A program made the position numbers and the translations under genes. The notes under the pieces were generated by a model. It ran no database searches. It saw nothing but the letters and a program-made list of their open reading frames with translations, and was not told where the DNA came from. Of a stretch of DNA of 64,000 nucleotides, positions 7,625 to 16,450 are shown piece by piece (position 1 is the stretch's first letter; the number at the start of each line of letters is the position of its first letter). The DNA comes from Trebonia sp963767685 (GTDB taxonomy: Bacteria; Actinomycetota; Actinomycetes; Streptosporangiales; Streptosporangiaceae). The stretch spans positions 62,001 through 126,000 of the forward strand of contig CAVYEZ010000008.1 in the NCBI GenBank assembly GCA_963767685.1, read 5' to 3'.

Positions 7625-8245
7625 ATGAGGTTTTCCAGTGTGAAGCGGATGTCGGCGCCGACGAGGCTGGCCACTGGGGTAGGCGGCGCGGTTGGCGCGG
7701 CCATGCTGGTCGCGGCGTGCTCCAGTGGGGGCAGCAGTAGCAGTACCGATGCGGCGAGCAGCTCGCCGGCCGGGGCGTCCGCCCCGAGCAGCGCTGCGGC
7801 CAGCGGGTCGGGTGCCACGGTCATCACGACCGCGACATCGTCGGGGAACACATTCCTGACCAGCGGCTCGGGCCGCGCGATCTACCTGTGGGCCAAGGAC
7901 GCCGGCAACGCGTCCGCGTGCACGGGGGCGTGCGCGGCCGCCTGGCCGCCGGTGACCGGCACGGCGACCGCGGTCGGCTCGGCGAAGGCCAGTGACCTGG
8001 GCACGATTACCCGGTCGGACGGCACCAAGCAGGTGACCTACGACGGGCACCCGCTGTACTACTTCGTGGGCGACTCCGGCCCAGGGACGGCCACCGGCCA
8101 AGGCAGCGACAACTTCGGCGCGAAGTGGTGGCTTGTCTCACCGACCGGCAGCGACGTCACCGCCTCCGTGGGCTCGTTCACCGTGAGCGGGTCCTCGACG
8201 GCCGCCACGCCAAGCTCGTCGAGCGCCGGCGGCGGCGGCTACTGA
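7625..8245 (+). CDS. Secreted lipoprotein with Lipoprotein_15 (COG4315) repeats, copy 2
   Basis: A 206-residue paralogue of the 5021-5671 product. The ATG at 7625 follows TGGAGAAGAACACG. The lipobox is MLVAACSSGG. The two secreted repeats (GRAIYLWAKDAGNASACTG and HPLYYFVGDSGPG) and the intervening segment GTITRSDGTKQVTYDG are nearly identical to copy 1, while the Ser-rich linker and tail have diverged. It probably sits in the outer face of the membrane through its lipid anchor. It is followed 36 bases later by the paired membrane protein. Same function as copy 1 is inferred; diverged tails may give different partners. Confidence 0.85.
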   Translation: MRFSSVKRMSAPTRLATGVGGAVGAAMLVAACSSGGSSSSTDAASSSPAGASAPSSAAASGSGATVITTATSSGNTFLTSGSGRAIYLWAKDAGNASACTGACAAAWPPVTGTATAVGSAKASDLGTITRSDGTKQVTYDGHPLYYFVGDSGPGTATGQGSDNFGAKWWLVSPTGSDVTASVGSFTVSGSSTAATPSSSSAGGGGY

Positions 8246-8281
8246 CGCTCGGATCTACCTGACAACGCCGTAGGAGGCGTC

Positions 8282-8767
8282 ATGTTCAATCGCGCGAGCG
8301 TCATCAGGTTCCTGCTTCGCAGGCCAGGCGCGCCGCAGCCGCGGATCGCCCGCTGGACGGTCCTCGCGCTCACCGGAATCGGGGCCGGCTTCCTGGTCTG
8401 GTCCGCGGTGATCCACTTGATGCTGTGGTCGGACGGCTACAAGGACATCAGCGTCATCGGGCCGCTGTTCCTGGTCCAGGCCATCGCCGGCATCGTCATC
8501 GCGTTGGCCATCGTGGCCCTCCGGTGGCTGGCCCTGCTCGTGGTCGGCGCGGTAACCGGCGTCGCGACGGCGGTCGGCCTGCTGCTCAGCGTGTACGTGG
8601 GGCTGTTTGGCTACACCGAGAGCCTGTCCGTCCCCTACGCGCAGCTCTCGCTGGCCGTGGAGTTCACCGCCGCCTTCGTCCTGCTGGTCGCCGCCTGCGT
8701 GCTCGCTTTCGCCGCACCGGTCCGCGCCGCGGGCGTGTCCTCCGCACCGGTGCCGTCACGGACGTGA
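8282..8767 (+). CDS. Small four-helix membrane protein, copy 2
   Basis: A 161-residue paralogue of the 6989-7471 product, with the same basic N-terminus (MFNRASVIRFLLRRPGA), four membrane helices and conserved loop WSDGYKDISVIGPLFLVQ. The upstream TAGGAGGCGTC ribosome region is also duplicated. It ends 11 bases before the sigma-factor start, so the sigma/anti-sigma pair may be transcribed with this module and thereby feed back on it. Function unknown. Confidence 0.75.
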   Translation: MFNRASVIRFLLRRPGAPQPRIARWTVLALTGIGAGFLVWSAVIHLMLWSDGYKDISVIGPLFLVQAIAGIVIALAIVALRWLALLVVGAVTGVATAVGLLLSVYVGLFGYTESLSVPYAQLSLAVEFTAAFVLLVAACVLAFAAPVRAAGVSSAPVPSRT

Positions 8768-8778
8768 GGCAGCGGACG

Positions 8779-9360
8779 ATGGGAGCTGTGGGAACCTCAG
8801 GAGAGCGGCAGTCCGATGAAGTGCTGCTCGCCGGCCTTGGCGCGGGCGACGCCGAGCTCTCGCTGGCGTTCGTGCGCCGGTTCCAGCGCATCGTCTTCGG
8901 CGTGGCGCGGGCCGTCATCGGCGACCCGACCACCGCGGAGGACGTCGCGCAGCAGGCCTTCGAGCAAGCGTGGCGGCACGCGTCGGTCTATGACTCACGG
9001 CGCGGGTCCGTCCGGGCGTGGCTCTCGACGATCACCCACAACCTGGCGATTGACGTGGTCCGGGCCCGGTCGGCCTTGCCGATGGACCCGGACGACCTGC
9101 CGGTGCTGCTCGCCTCCATGACCGACAGCCCGGAGCGGATGGCGGTCGCCAACGACAGCGCGGAGGGGGTGCGGCGGGCCCTCGGGGCGCTGCCCGCGCC
9201 CCAGGCGCGGGCGGTGGCGATGTCCGGGATCTACGGCATGACAGCACGGCAGGTCGCCGACACCGAGGGAATTCCCCTCGGCACGGCGAAGACGCGAATA
9301 CGAGACGGCATGCAGAAACTGCGAGCCGCCTTCCTCCCTGAGGAGGCAGGCGATGAATGA
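8779..9360 (+). CDS. ECF-type RNA polymerase sigma factor (SigK-like)
   Basis: A 193-residue sigma factor. Region 2 spans about residues 25-95 with FQRIVFGVARAVIGDPTTAE and the DVAQQAFEQAW core of sigma 2.2. Region 4 carries the HTH GMTARQVADTEGIPLGTAKT followed by RIRDGMQKLR. The ATG at 8779 is chosen because the frame upstream lies inside the preceding gene. The stop overlaps the anti-sigma start by 8 bases, so the two are translationally coupled. Two promoter-like blocks shared by the adjacent lipoprotein genes are the likely targets. A control scheme like mycobacterial SigK, which drives secreted lipoproteins, is a reasonable analogy but not shown. Confidence 0.85.
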   Translation: MGAVGTSGERQSDEVLLAGLGAGDAELSLAFVRRFQRIVFGVARAVIGDPTTAEDVAQQAFEQAWRHASVYDSRRGSVRAWLSTITHNLAIDVVRARSALPMDPDDLPVLLASMTDSPERMAVANDSAEGVRRALGALPAPQARAVAMSGIYGMTARQVADTEGIPLGTAKTRIRDGMQKLRAAFLPEEAGDE

Positions 9361-10175
9361 GCGAAACGACATGACTTGCGCCGAACTGGCCGATGTGGCC
9401 GCCGAACTGGCGCTCGGGGTTCTCACTGGTCGCGAGCGCGCGATGGCGGTCGCGCACCTGGACGAGTGCGACGGGTGCCGCGAGGACGTCCGGCAGCTGA
9501 TGGCGACCGGCGAGCAGCTGCTCGAGCTGCTGCCGCCCGCCGAGCCGCCCGCCGGGTTCGAGACCAGGGTGCTTGAGCGGCTCGGGCTGCCCGTGCCTGC
9601 CCGGGAGCCGGCACCGGGGGAGGGCAACGCGTATCCCCAGCTGATCTCGCCGCGCGGCGGCAGCCCGGTGCGCCGGGGGCCGGCCAGGGGCGCGGCGCGT
9701 CCCGGCAGCGAGCAGCCGAGCGCGCCGCCGGCCAGGCCGGGCGGCGCCAGGCGACCCGGGCGGGTGCGCCGGATGCTCGCCGTCACCGCCGTCGGCTTCG
9801 CCGTGATCGCGGCGGGCCTCGGCGGCTGGCGCGTCGGCGTGGGCACCGGGCCGGCGGCCAGCTCGGCGTCGGGCCCGCTGACCTCGGCCAGCGTGGTCTC
9901 CGCCACGCACCAGGACGTTGGCGAGGTCTACGTCTACTCGGGCACGTCTAAGTGGCTCTACATGTCCGTCGACCTCGGGTCAGGCAACGAGGCCGTGACG
10001 TGCCAGGTCGTGGGCGCGGACGGGCGGGTGACCGCGGTCGGCACGTTCCACCTGGCCGACGGGTACGGCTCGTGGGGCAGCCCGGGCTCGGGCGAACCTG
10101 GGGCCGCTGGCCGGCGCCAGGCTTGTGTCCCCGAACGGGACCGTGCTGGCCAGCGCGAGCTTCCACACCGCCTAA
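9353..10175 (+). CDS. Membrane-bound zinc-finger anti-sigma factor (one frameshift near the C-terminus)
   Basis: The N-terminal anti-sigma domain has the zinc-binding HxxxCxxC motif in AHLDECDGC. A Pro/Arg-rich linker follows, then one membrane segment around LAVTAVGFAVIAAGLGG and an extracytoplasmic RskA-like domain (GEVYVYSGTSKWLYMSVDLG). The frame as read would run on to 10378, but removing one G from the run at 10090-10092 gives the natural end LVSPNGTVLASASFHTA with a stop at 10173-10175, about 273 residues. Such proteins hold the sigma factor at the membrane until proteolysis releases it. It is coupled to the upstream sigma gene by an 8-base overlap. Confidence 0.8.
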
Positions 10176-10201
10176 GCCATGTCCCAGCTAAGCAATGGCG
10201 G

Positions 10202-11441
10202 CTACGGTGCCGCGAAGACGCCCGAGCGGGACGCGCGGTCGTAACGGTAGACCTCGCGGCCGCCGATGTAGGCGGCCTCGACCCTGGACATGACGTCGAA
10301 CGGGTCGCCGGACCAGATGACCACGTCCGCGTCCTTGCCCGGGGACGAGCGAGCCGATCCGGTCGGCCACCCGCATGATCCTGGCCGGGGTGATCGTGAC
10401 CGCGCGCAGGGCGGTGTCCCGGTCGAGGCCCTCCCTGACCGCGAGGGCCGCCTGCACGATCAGTAGGTGGACCGGGACCACCGGGTGGTCGGTCGCGATC
10501 GCGACCGTGACGCCCGCCGCCGCGAGCAGCCCCGGGTTGGCCATCGTCCGGTTCCGCAGCTCGACCTTGGACCTGGCGGTGATCAGCGGGCCGGTCACCA
10601 CCGGCACCCCGGCCGCCGCGATCTTGTCCGCGATCAGGTAGCCCTCGGTGCCGTGGTCGATCACCAGGTCATAGCCGAACTCGGCGGCCAGCCGCAGCGC
10701 CGTCGCGATGTCGTCCGCGCGGTGGCAGTGCTGGCGCCAGGGGATCTCCCGCCGCAGCACGCGGCCGAGGGCCTCGAGTTTCAGGTCGCGGGACCGAGTA
10801 AGCCGCTCTCGGTCGGCGGGCTGGTCTTGCTCTTGATCTTGTTCTCTCTCCAGGTAATCGAGCGCGTCGACGAGCGCGGTGCGGATCGCCGCCGCGGTGC
10901 CGAGGCGGCTCGACGGGTTGACGCGGCGCTCGCCGAGCACCCGCTTGGGGTTCTCGCCGAGCGCGGACTTCATCCCGGCGGGGGAGCGGAGCACCATGTC
11001 GTCCACCGTGCGGCCCCAGCAGTGCACCGCCACCGTCTGGCCGCCGATGGGGTTGCCCGAGCCGGGGGTGATCCCCGCGGTCAGCACGCCGCCGGCGATC
11101 GCGTCGCGGAACCCCTCGTCGGCCGGGTTGATCGCGTCGAGCACCCGGACGTGGGCCTGGATCGGGCCGGTGAGCTCGTTCGTGTCGTGCCCGGCCCAGC
11201 CCTCGCCCTCCTCGCGCGCGCCCAGGTGCGTGTGCGCGTCGACGAGCCCGGGCAGCACCCAGCGGCCCGCCGCGTCGACGACGTCCACGCCGGGCGGCGG
11301 CTTGAGGTCCGGGCCGCCGACGGCCGCGATCCTTCCGTCGATGACCAGGACCGTGCCGCCGTCGATCGGGTCGCCCTCGACGGGCACGACGCGCCCGCCC
11401 GTGATCGCGATGCTGGTCCCAGGGAGATCACCTTCGGCCAC
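10202..11441 (-). CDS. Imidazolonepropionase-like amidohydrolase (one frameshift near the C-terminus)
   Basis: About 412 residues from a GTG at 11441. Metal-binding features of the COG1228 amidohydrolases are present: LVDAHTHLGA with the HxH pair, a later QHCHRADD histidine, VIDHGTEG and ATDHPVVPVH with the conserved aspartate. The final 45 codons are out of frame; removing one base in the GC run at 10338-10344 gives the family-typical ending GKDADVVIWSGDPFDVMSR and a stop at 10202. The enzyme is probably cytoplasmic (no signal peptide) and hydrolyses a C-N bond in an unknown substrate. It converges with the anti-sigma gene and stands alone. Confidence 0.8.
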
Positions 11442-11504
11442 GCCACCGCCCTCTCGCTCGACGAATTCGGTCGTATCCTCTCACCGCGAGCGGTCCGGGG
11501 CGCC

Positions 11505-13449
11505 TCACCGGGCGCCGATGATGGCGCGGGCCTTCGCGGTGTGCACCGCCTCCTTCAGCGCGGCCAGGTCGAAGGCGCCGTAGTAGCGGATGCCGTTGAT
11601 GAAGAACGTCGGCGTGCCCGACACGGTGGCCAGGTCCGCCGAGTCGATGTCCTCGGCGACCCGGTAGGCGCCGACGTGCTTGCGCAGGTCGGCGGCGAAC
11701 TTGTCGGCGTCGAGGCCGATGCTCTCCGCGTAGCCGACGAGGTCACGGAAGGTCAGCGCGCCCTGGTGGTCGATCAGCATGTCGTGCATCTCCCAGAACG
11801 CGCCCTGCACGGCCGCGGCCTCCGACGCCTCCGCGGCGAGCTGCGCGTGCGGGTGCACCTCGGTGAGCGGCAGGTGCCGGAAGACGAACCGCAGCTCGCC
11901 GAACTCGCGGATCAGGCCGCGGACCGCCGGCTCGGCCTGGCCGCAGTACGGGCACTCGAAGTCGCCGTACTCGACGAGGGTGACGAGGGCGTCCTTCTTC
12001 GGGCCGCGGATGTGGTCGCGCTCCGGGTCGACGGGCACCGCCAGGTCGGTGACCGTCGACGCGGTGCCGAGCAGCGCCCGCAGCCGGGTCCGCGGCGAGA
12101 GCCGGTTGAGGCCGTGGAACACCAGCCAGGTGAGCAGCGTGGCGCCGACCGCGCCGGACAGCAGGCCGAGCTTGGCCTCGGCGAGCTCGGGGCCGGTGAA
12201 CGCGAGCGAGATGATCAGCAGCGAGACCGTGAAGCCGATCCCGGCGACCGTGCCGACGCCGATGACCGCGCCCCAGCCGACCGGCGGCGTCAGCCTGCCG
12301 CTTGGTCACCTTGCTGACCAGCCACGCCGCGCCCGCCGTGCCGACCGGCTTGCCGACGATGTAGCCGATCATGATGCCGAGCGTCGCGGTGGAGGTGTAC
12401 GCGTGCGCCAGGAACGAGCCGCTGATCTTGATGTCCGCGTTGGCCAGCGCGAACAGCGGCACGATCATGTAGCTCGTCCAGAAGTGGTACCGCTCCTGCA
12501 GCCGCTCGTTCGGCGAGATCGCGCTCGCGGACCACCTCGCGGGCCTCGGCCGCGAGCCGCGCGGTGGGCTGCTCGCGGAACAGCCGGAAGGCGTCGGTGG
12601 CCTGCTGCAGGTCCTCCCGCGCCGCCGGGTAGGCGCAGGTCAGCAGGCCGATGACGAGACCTGCGACGATCGGGTCGACCCCCGAGTTCCAGAACGCCAC
12701 CCAGGCGGCGAGCCCGATGAGCAGGTAGAGCGGTGCGTTGCGGATGCCGCGCCTGGTCATGACGCCGTCGGCCGCGAGCAGCAAGACGCCGATGAGCAGC
12801 GGGAGCCAGCGCACGTCGCTGCTGTAGAAGATGGCGATGACGGCGAGGCCGCCGAGGTCGTCGACGACCGAGAAGGTCAGCAGGTAGGTGCGCACCCGGT
12901 CGGGCAGCCGGCTGCCGCCGACCAGGGCGAGCGCGCCGAGCGCGAACGCGGTGTCGGTGGACATCGCGGCGCCCCAGCCGTGCGCGCTCGGCTTGCCGGC
13001 GTTGAGAGCGAGGTAGATCGCGATCGGGACGAGCATGCCGCCGAGCCCGGCGAGGAAGGGCAGCGTCACCCGGCTGCGTACCCGCAGCTCGCCCATGTCC
13101 CACTCGCGGCGCGCCTCAAGTCCGACGACGAGGAAGAACAGGGCCATCAGCCCGGAGTTCACGAACTGGCGCAGGTCCATCGTCATGCCGTGGCCCGCGA
13201 CGCTGGCGGTCAGCCGGGCCGCCCAGAACGCCTCATAGCTGCCCGACCGCGACGTTCGACCAGATGAGCGCCGCGACCGTGCCGCCGACGAGGATCGTGG
13301 CGGACCCGGTCTCCGTGCGCAGGAGCTGCCGCAGCGGCGGTCTCGCCGCTTGACGTCCAGGCCGTGGTGGTCTGACGGTTGGCTGCCTGTTCCTGGTCGG
13401 CCTGCGTCTGGCTCGGCTGAGCGGAGATGGCCTGCTGGGGCTCGGTCAT
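11505..13449 (-). CDS. nhaA: Na+/H+ antiporter NhaA fused to a C-terminal DsbA/thioredoxin domain (several frameshifts)
   Basis: The reading frame changes at about 13340, 13240, 12525 and 12300; each can be repaired by removing one base, giving a protein of about 640 residues. The NhaA part includes the family block MALFFLVVGLEARREWD, STDTAFALGALALVGGSRLP and the double aspartate FSVVDDLGGLAVIAIFY that binds sodium and protons in the E. coli protein. After the last helix comes a thioredoxin-like domain with the active site ECPYCGQAEP and the cis-proline strand SGTPTFFINGIRYYG. NhaA-thioredoxin fusions are known in actinobacteria. The antiporter exports sodium; the role of the cytoplasmic redox domain is not established. 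Confidence 0.8.
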
Positions 13450-13513
13450 GCGTCTATTGTCCCTGAGGACCGGTGCGCGATGTGCGCCCGCCCGAGCCCC
13501 GGGCCGACGCCGG

Positions 13514-14091
13514 TCAGCCGGCCGGGTGGTGGTTCTGCACCTGCCGGGCGAGGCCGCCGAACCCGGTGTTCAGCGTGACCTTCTTGGTGCAGGCGCGGCC
13601 GCCGCCGGCTTCGATCTCGCAGCCCGTCCTTGTGCGCGGCCACCTTCTTCGGCACGGCTGGCCTCGCCTTGCCCGGGACCTTCTCCTTGACGAGGACCGT
13701 GCAGGTGTAGATGTTCTTGTAGGGGTCCTGCTGCTTGAGCATCTTGAAGATCGTGGCCGACGGGCCGCACGCCGTTGACGATCAGCGGCGTCCCCGGCTG
13801 CCCAGGTGAACCGGCGGCGGGCTGTCTACCCCCTGGCAGTGCACGATCGTCACGTACTTGCCGCCGTCGAGCTCGCTGGCGATCTCGGTCGGCAGGGAGC
13901 TCGCGGTCGTGGCGCGCTGCGCGGTGGCTTCGCTGGCGATGCTGCGCCGTGGCCCTGATCCTGGCGTGCGCGGCGGGATGAGCGGCCGCGGGCCGCGGCG
14001 CGGCCATGGCGGGGACGATGGTCACGGCGGCGGCCATCGTCGCGGCTGCGGCCGTGGCGAGCGTGGCGGCCACGGCGGTGACTCGGTTCAT
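13514..14091 (-). CDS. Predicted secreted protein of unknown function (frameshifted)
   Basis: The ATG at 14091 opens a clear signal peptide (MNRVTAVAATLATAAAATMA, then AAVTIVPAMA). The mature part is scattered over three frames: LPTEIASELDGGKYVTIVHC, GTPLIVNGVRP, KNIYTCTVLVKEKVPGKARP and CTKKVTLNTGFGGLARQV, ending at a stop at 13514. Repairing at least three single-base changes gives about 190 residues with several cysteines. I do not recognise the family. The start overlaps the sortase stop by ATGA, so the two are co-translated. No LPxTG-type sorting signal is visible at its C-terminus. Confidence 0.5.
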
Positions 14092-14943
14092 TGTGTTCCC
14101 CCGTTGGAAAAAAAATGAGCCTGCGGGATCAAGGGTTTAGCCGATGGAGTCAGTGCATCACGATTATCGCGGCTAGCGTACCGATTCCTGATGACTTCCG
14201 GGCGTTTCGCGTGCTCTTTCTCGTCTAACTGCTTTTTCTGAGCTGGGACCCAGGTCGCCGATACGACGATATTGTCCAGGTAATGTCTGGTCTCGTAGTC
14301 GAATGCGCCGCCGCACGTGATAAGCCACAGCACGTGCCTTTTGGTGCCGCCGAATACCTGGTTTACCGGGAAGCCCGGCTTGGGCAGTTCGCGGACCGAG
14401 GTGACGTCGAAGCGCTGCCTGGTGCCGTCGGCGCTCACGTAGACCGGGTCGCCGGGGCGCAGCAGGTACAGGTTGTAGAACACCGCCGGACCGATGTAGG
14501 TGTCGACGTGCCCCACGATGACCGCGTTGCCCGCCGCCCCTGGCACGGCGGTGAACTGGTACCACCCGGCGCGGTCGCGGCCCTGGCCAGGGGCGGGACC
14601 GGGAGCGACAGGCTGTCAAGGCCGCCCGGGCCGTCGGGTCCGCCGAGGGTCATGAGGTCGGCGGCGAGGCCGGCGGACGGGGCCGAGACCGTCCACGGCC
14701 GGGCCGCCCGCCGCGCGTTCCCGGCCTTAGCGCGCTCCGCGGTACCCGGATTCCTCGTGTCCCGCAGGAGCCGCTCGTGCCGGATATCACGGTTAGCGGC
14801 GGCTTCCCGCGGACGAGGCGAATGGCGGTCAATGGCGGCGCTAGCCGTTGATTCGCCCGCCAGTGCCACGAATTACGGCCGCGACGATCGCGACCAGCCC
14901 GCCAAGTGACTCGTCGCCCCACCTGCCTCGGCACAGCCGTCAT
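14088..14943 (-). CDS. Class F-like sortase (frameshifted)
   Basis: The catalytic domain is intact in one frame: NAVIVGHVDTYIGPAVFYN supplies the histidine, HVLWLITCGGAF the cysteine and DYETRHYLDNIVVSA the arginine. Upstream, the sequence can be followed back through three single-base corrections to an ATG near 14943, giving an N-terminal membrane anchor around LVAIVAAVI, then a linker. Class F sortases are extracytoplasmic transpeptidases of actinobacteria whose substrates are often unknown. The lysine-rich tail after the domain, ending across an eight-A run at 14108-14115, is unusual and may be misread. It is coupled to the secreted protein gene downstream. Confidence 0.7.
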
Positions 14944-15069
14944 CTCACCCAATTTCCCATTCCGGAAATCCCCGTTGCCCGGCGACATGAATTCCCCGAA
15001 CGTCGCGGATTAACCCCCGCCCGTGCTTCCCGCGCTCTGCTAGCCCCGCTCGCCGCCGCGCGCCCGAAG

Positions 15070-15138
15070 CCCCTGTTTCTTCCCTCGTCGGTCAGTCGCT
15101 CGTACCTCGCTCCGTCCTCCTCAGCCCAGAAACAGGGG
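15070..15138 (+). repeat. Family A structured repeat, single copy
   Basis: CCCCTGTTTCT at 15070-15080 pairs perfectly with AGAAACAGGGG at 15128-15138 across a 47-base loop. The loop closely matches the 48-base loops of the copies at 57.7-58.1 kb, but the arms are different sequences that still pair. A further GCGCGC pairs outside the arms on both sides. It lies between the divergent sortase and alpha/beta hydrolase genes. Confidence 0.75.
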
Positions 15139-15273
15139 CGCGCGCTTTGGCTCGCGGGAGTCTGCTAGCCTCGCTCGCCGCCGCGCCCGAAGCGCTTTGG
15201 CCCGCGGGAAGGCGCACTCAGGGCGGCCGGCGCGGGTCCCGGGCGCAGGCTTACTAGGATCGCCCCATGGCGC

Positions 15274-16370
15274 ATGATCAGGCAGCAGACTCCCCGGCCG
15301 GTAAGCCCGACGCCCGCGTCTCAGGGAGCGGCCGCCCACTGGGGATACCGGTTCACGGCGAACGGCACCGACTACGGCGACTTCACCGCGACCCTGGCCA
15401 GGATCAGCCGGTGGGCGGACTGGTGCCGGGAGTGGGGAGTCACCGCGACGCACTACGAGCAGCTCGCCGAGGCCGCCGAGGACGCGGGACAGCAGCAGAC
15501 GGCCACGGGCGCCTGGCAGCGCGCCGCCCTCGCCTGGCACTGGGGCAAGTTCGTCTTCGTCGACGACCCGGTACAGCAGCGCGCCGCGCACGAGCGGAGC
15601 ATCGCCTGCTTCTTCCGGGCCGCGCCCGCGCTCACCCCGCCGGCCGAACTGGTGCGCGTCCCCTACGGCGACACGACCCTGGCCGCCTACCTCCGCGTCC
15701 CCGCCGCGGCCGGCTTCGACAACGCCCCGGTCGTGATCATGGTCCCCGGCCTCGACTCGACCAAGGAGGAGCTGCAGGCGACCGCCGAGTACTTCCTCGC
15801 CCGCGGCCTGGCCACGCTCGCCATCGACGGCCCGGGCCAGGGCGAGTCCGAGTACGAGCTGCCCATCGAGCCCGCCTACGAGAAGGTGGCCACCGCCGCG
15901 GTCGACTACCTGCAGGACCGCTCCGGGCTCGACACGGGAGCGGATCGGCCTGTTCGGCGTGAGCCTGGGCGGCTACTACGCCGCCCGGGCGGCCGCCTAC
16001 GAGAAGCGCCTGCAGGCGGTCGTCGCGCTCGCCGGGCCGTACCGCTTCGACCTGGACTGGGACGAGCTCCCGGCCGCAGACGCGGGCCACCTTCCAGGTC
16101 CGCTCCGGCGCGAAGTCCGAAGCAGGGGCCCGCGCCAGGGCCGCCGAGCTGACCCTCGAGGAGGCCGCCGCGCACATCGACACCCCGTTGCTCGTCGTCG
16201 GCGGCGGCCGCGACGCGATCGTCCGCGCCTATCACCAGGAGCGCCTGGCCGCGGAGGTGAAGACGGCCGAGCTCGCCCTCTACCCCGATGGCAGCCACGG
16301 CGTCACCAACCGCGCCTACGAGTCCCGCTCCCGCATGGCCGACTGGCTGGCCGCCCGGCTGAGCTCCTGA
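15274..16370 (+). CDS. Alpha/beta hydrolase, pseudooxynicotine hydrolase/FrsA-like (two frameshifts)
   Basis: Three frame segments join into a protein of about 365 residues when one base is removed near 15937 and another near 16072. The N-terminal helical part (WADWCREWGVTATHYEQLAE) is typical of the 2,6-dihydropseudooxynicotine hydrolase-like group. The hydrolase core has VIMVPGLDSTKEE (oxyanion strand), AIDGPGQGES, the nucleophile elbow FGVSLGGYYAAR, TPLLVVGGGRDAIV with the acid, and DGSHGVTNRA with the histidine. The substrate is unknown; relatives cleave carbon-carbon or ester bonds. An alternative ATG at 15267 is in another frame. Both breaks are single extra bases in G/C runs. Confidence 0.75.
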
Positions 16371-16450
16371 ATTCCAGACCGGGAGCATCCCGAACGGCTC
16401 AGCGTTTCACGCCCGCCCCCCACCCGTCTGTCAATGCGCAGGAGGCCGCG

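Noticed and set aside
10467..12317. 616-codon plus-strand frame over the amidohydrolase and nhaA genes
   Set aside because: Antisense shadow; the minus strand encodes recognisable families.
14106..14115. Programmed frameshift at the eight-A run in the sortase 3' end
   Set aside because: Nearby genes have many single-base errors, so a homopolymer error is simpler; nothing else suggests recoding.
14848..15168. Plus-strand ORF that includes the family A repeat
   Set aside because: Its translation (PSSVSRSYLAPSSS region) is only the translated repeat, and the same phrase appears at the 57.7 kb copies. Base pairing of the arms explains the conservation better than a peptide.
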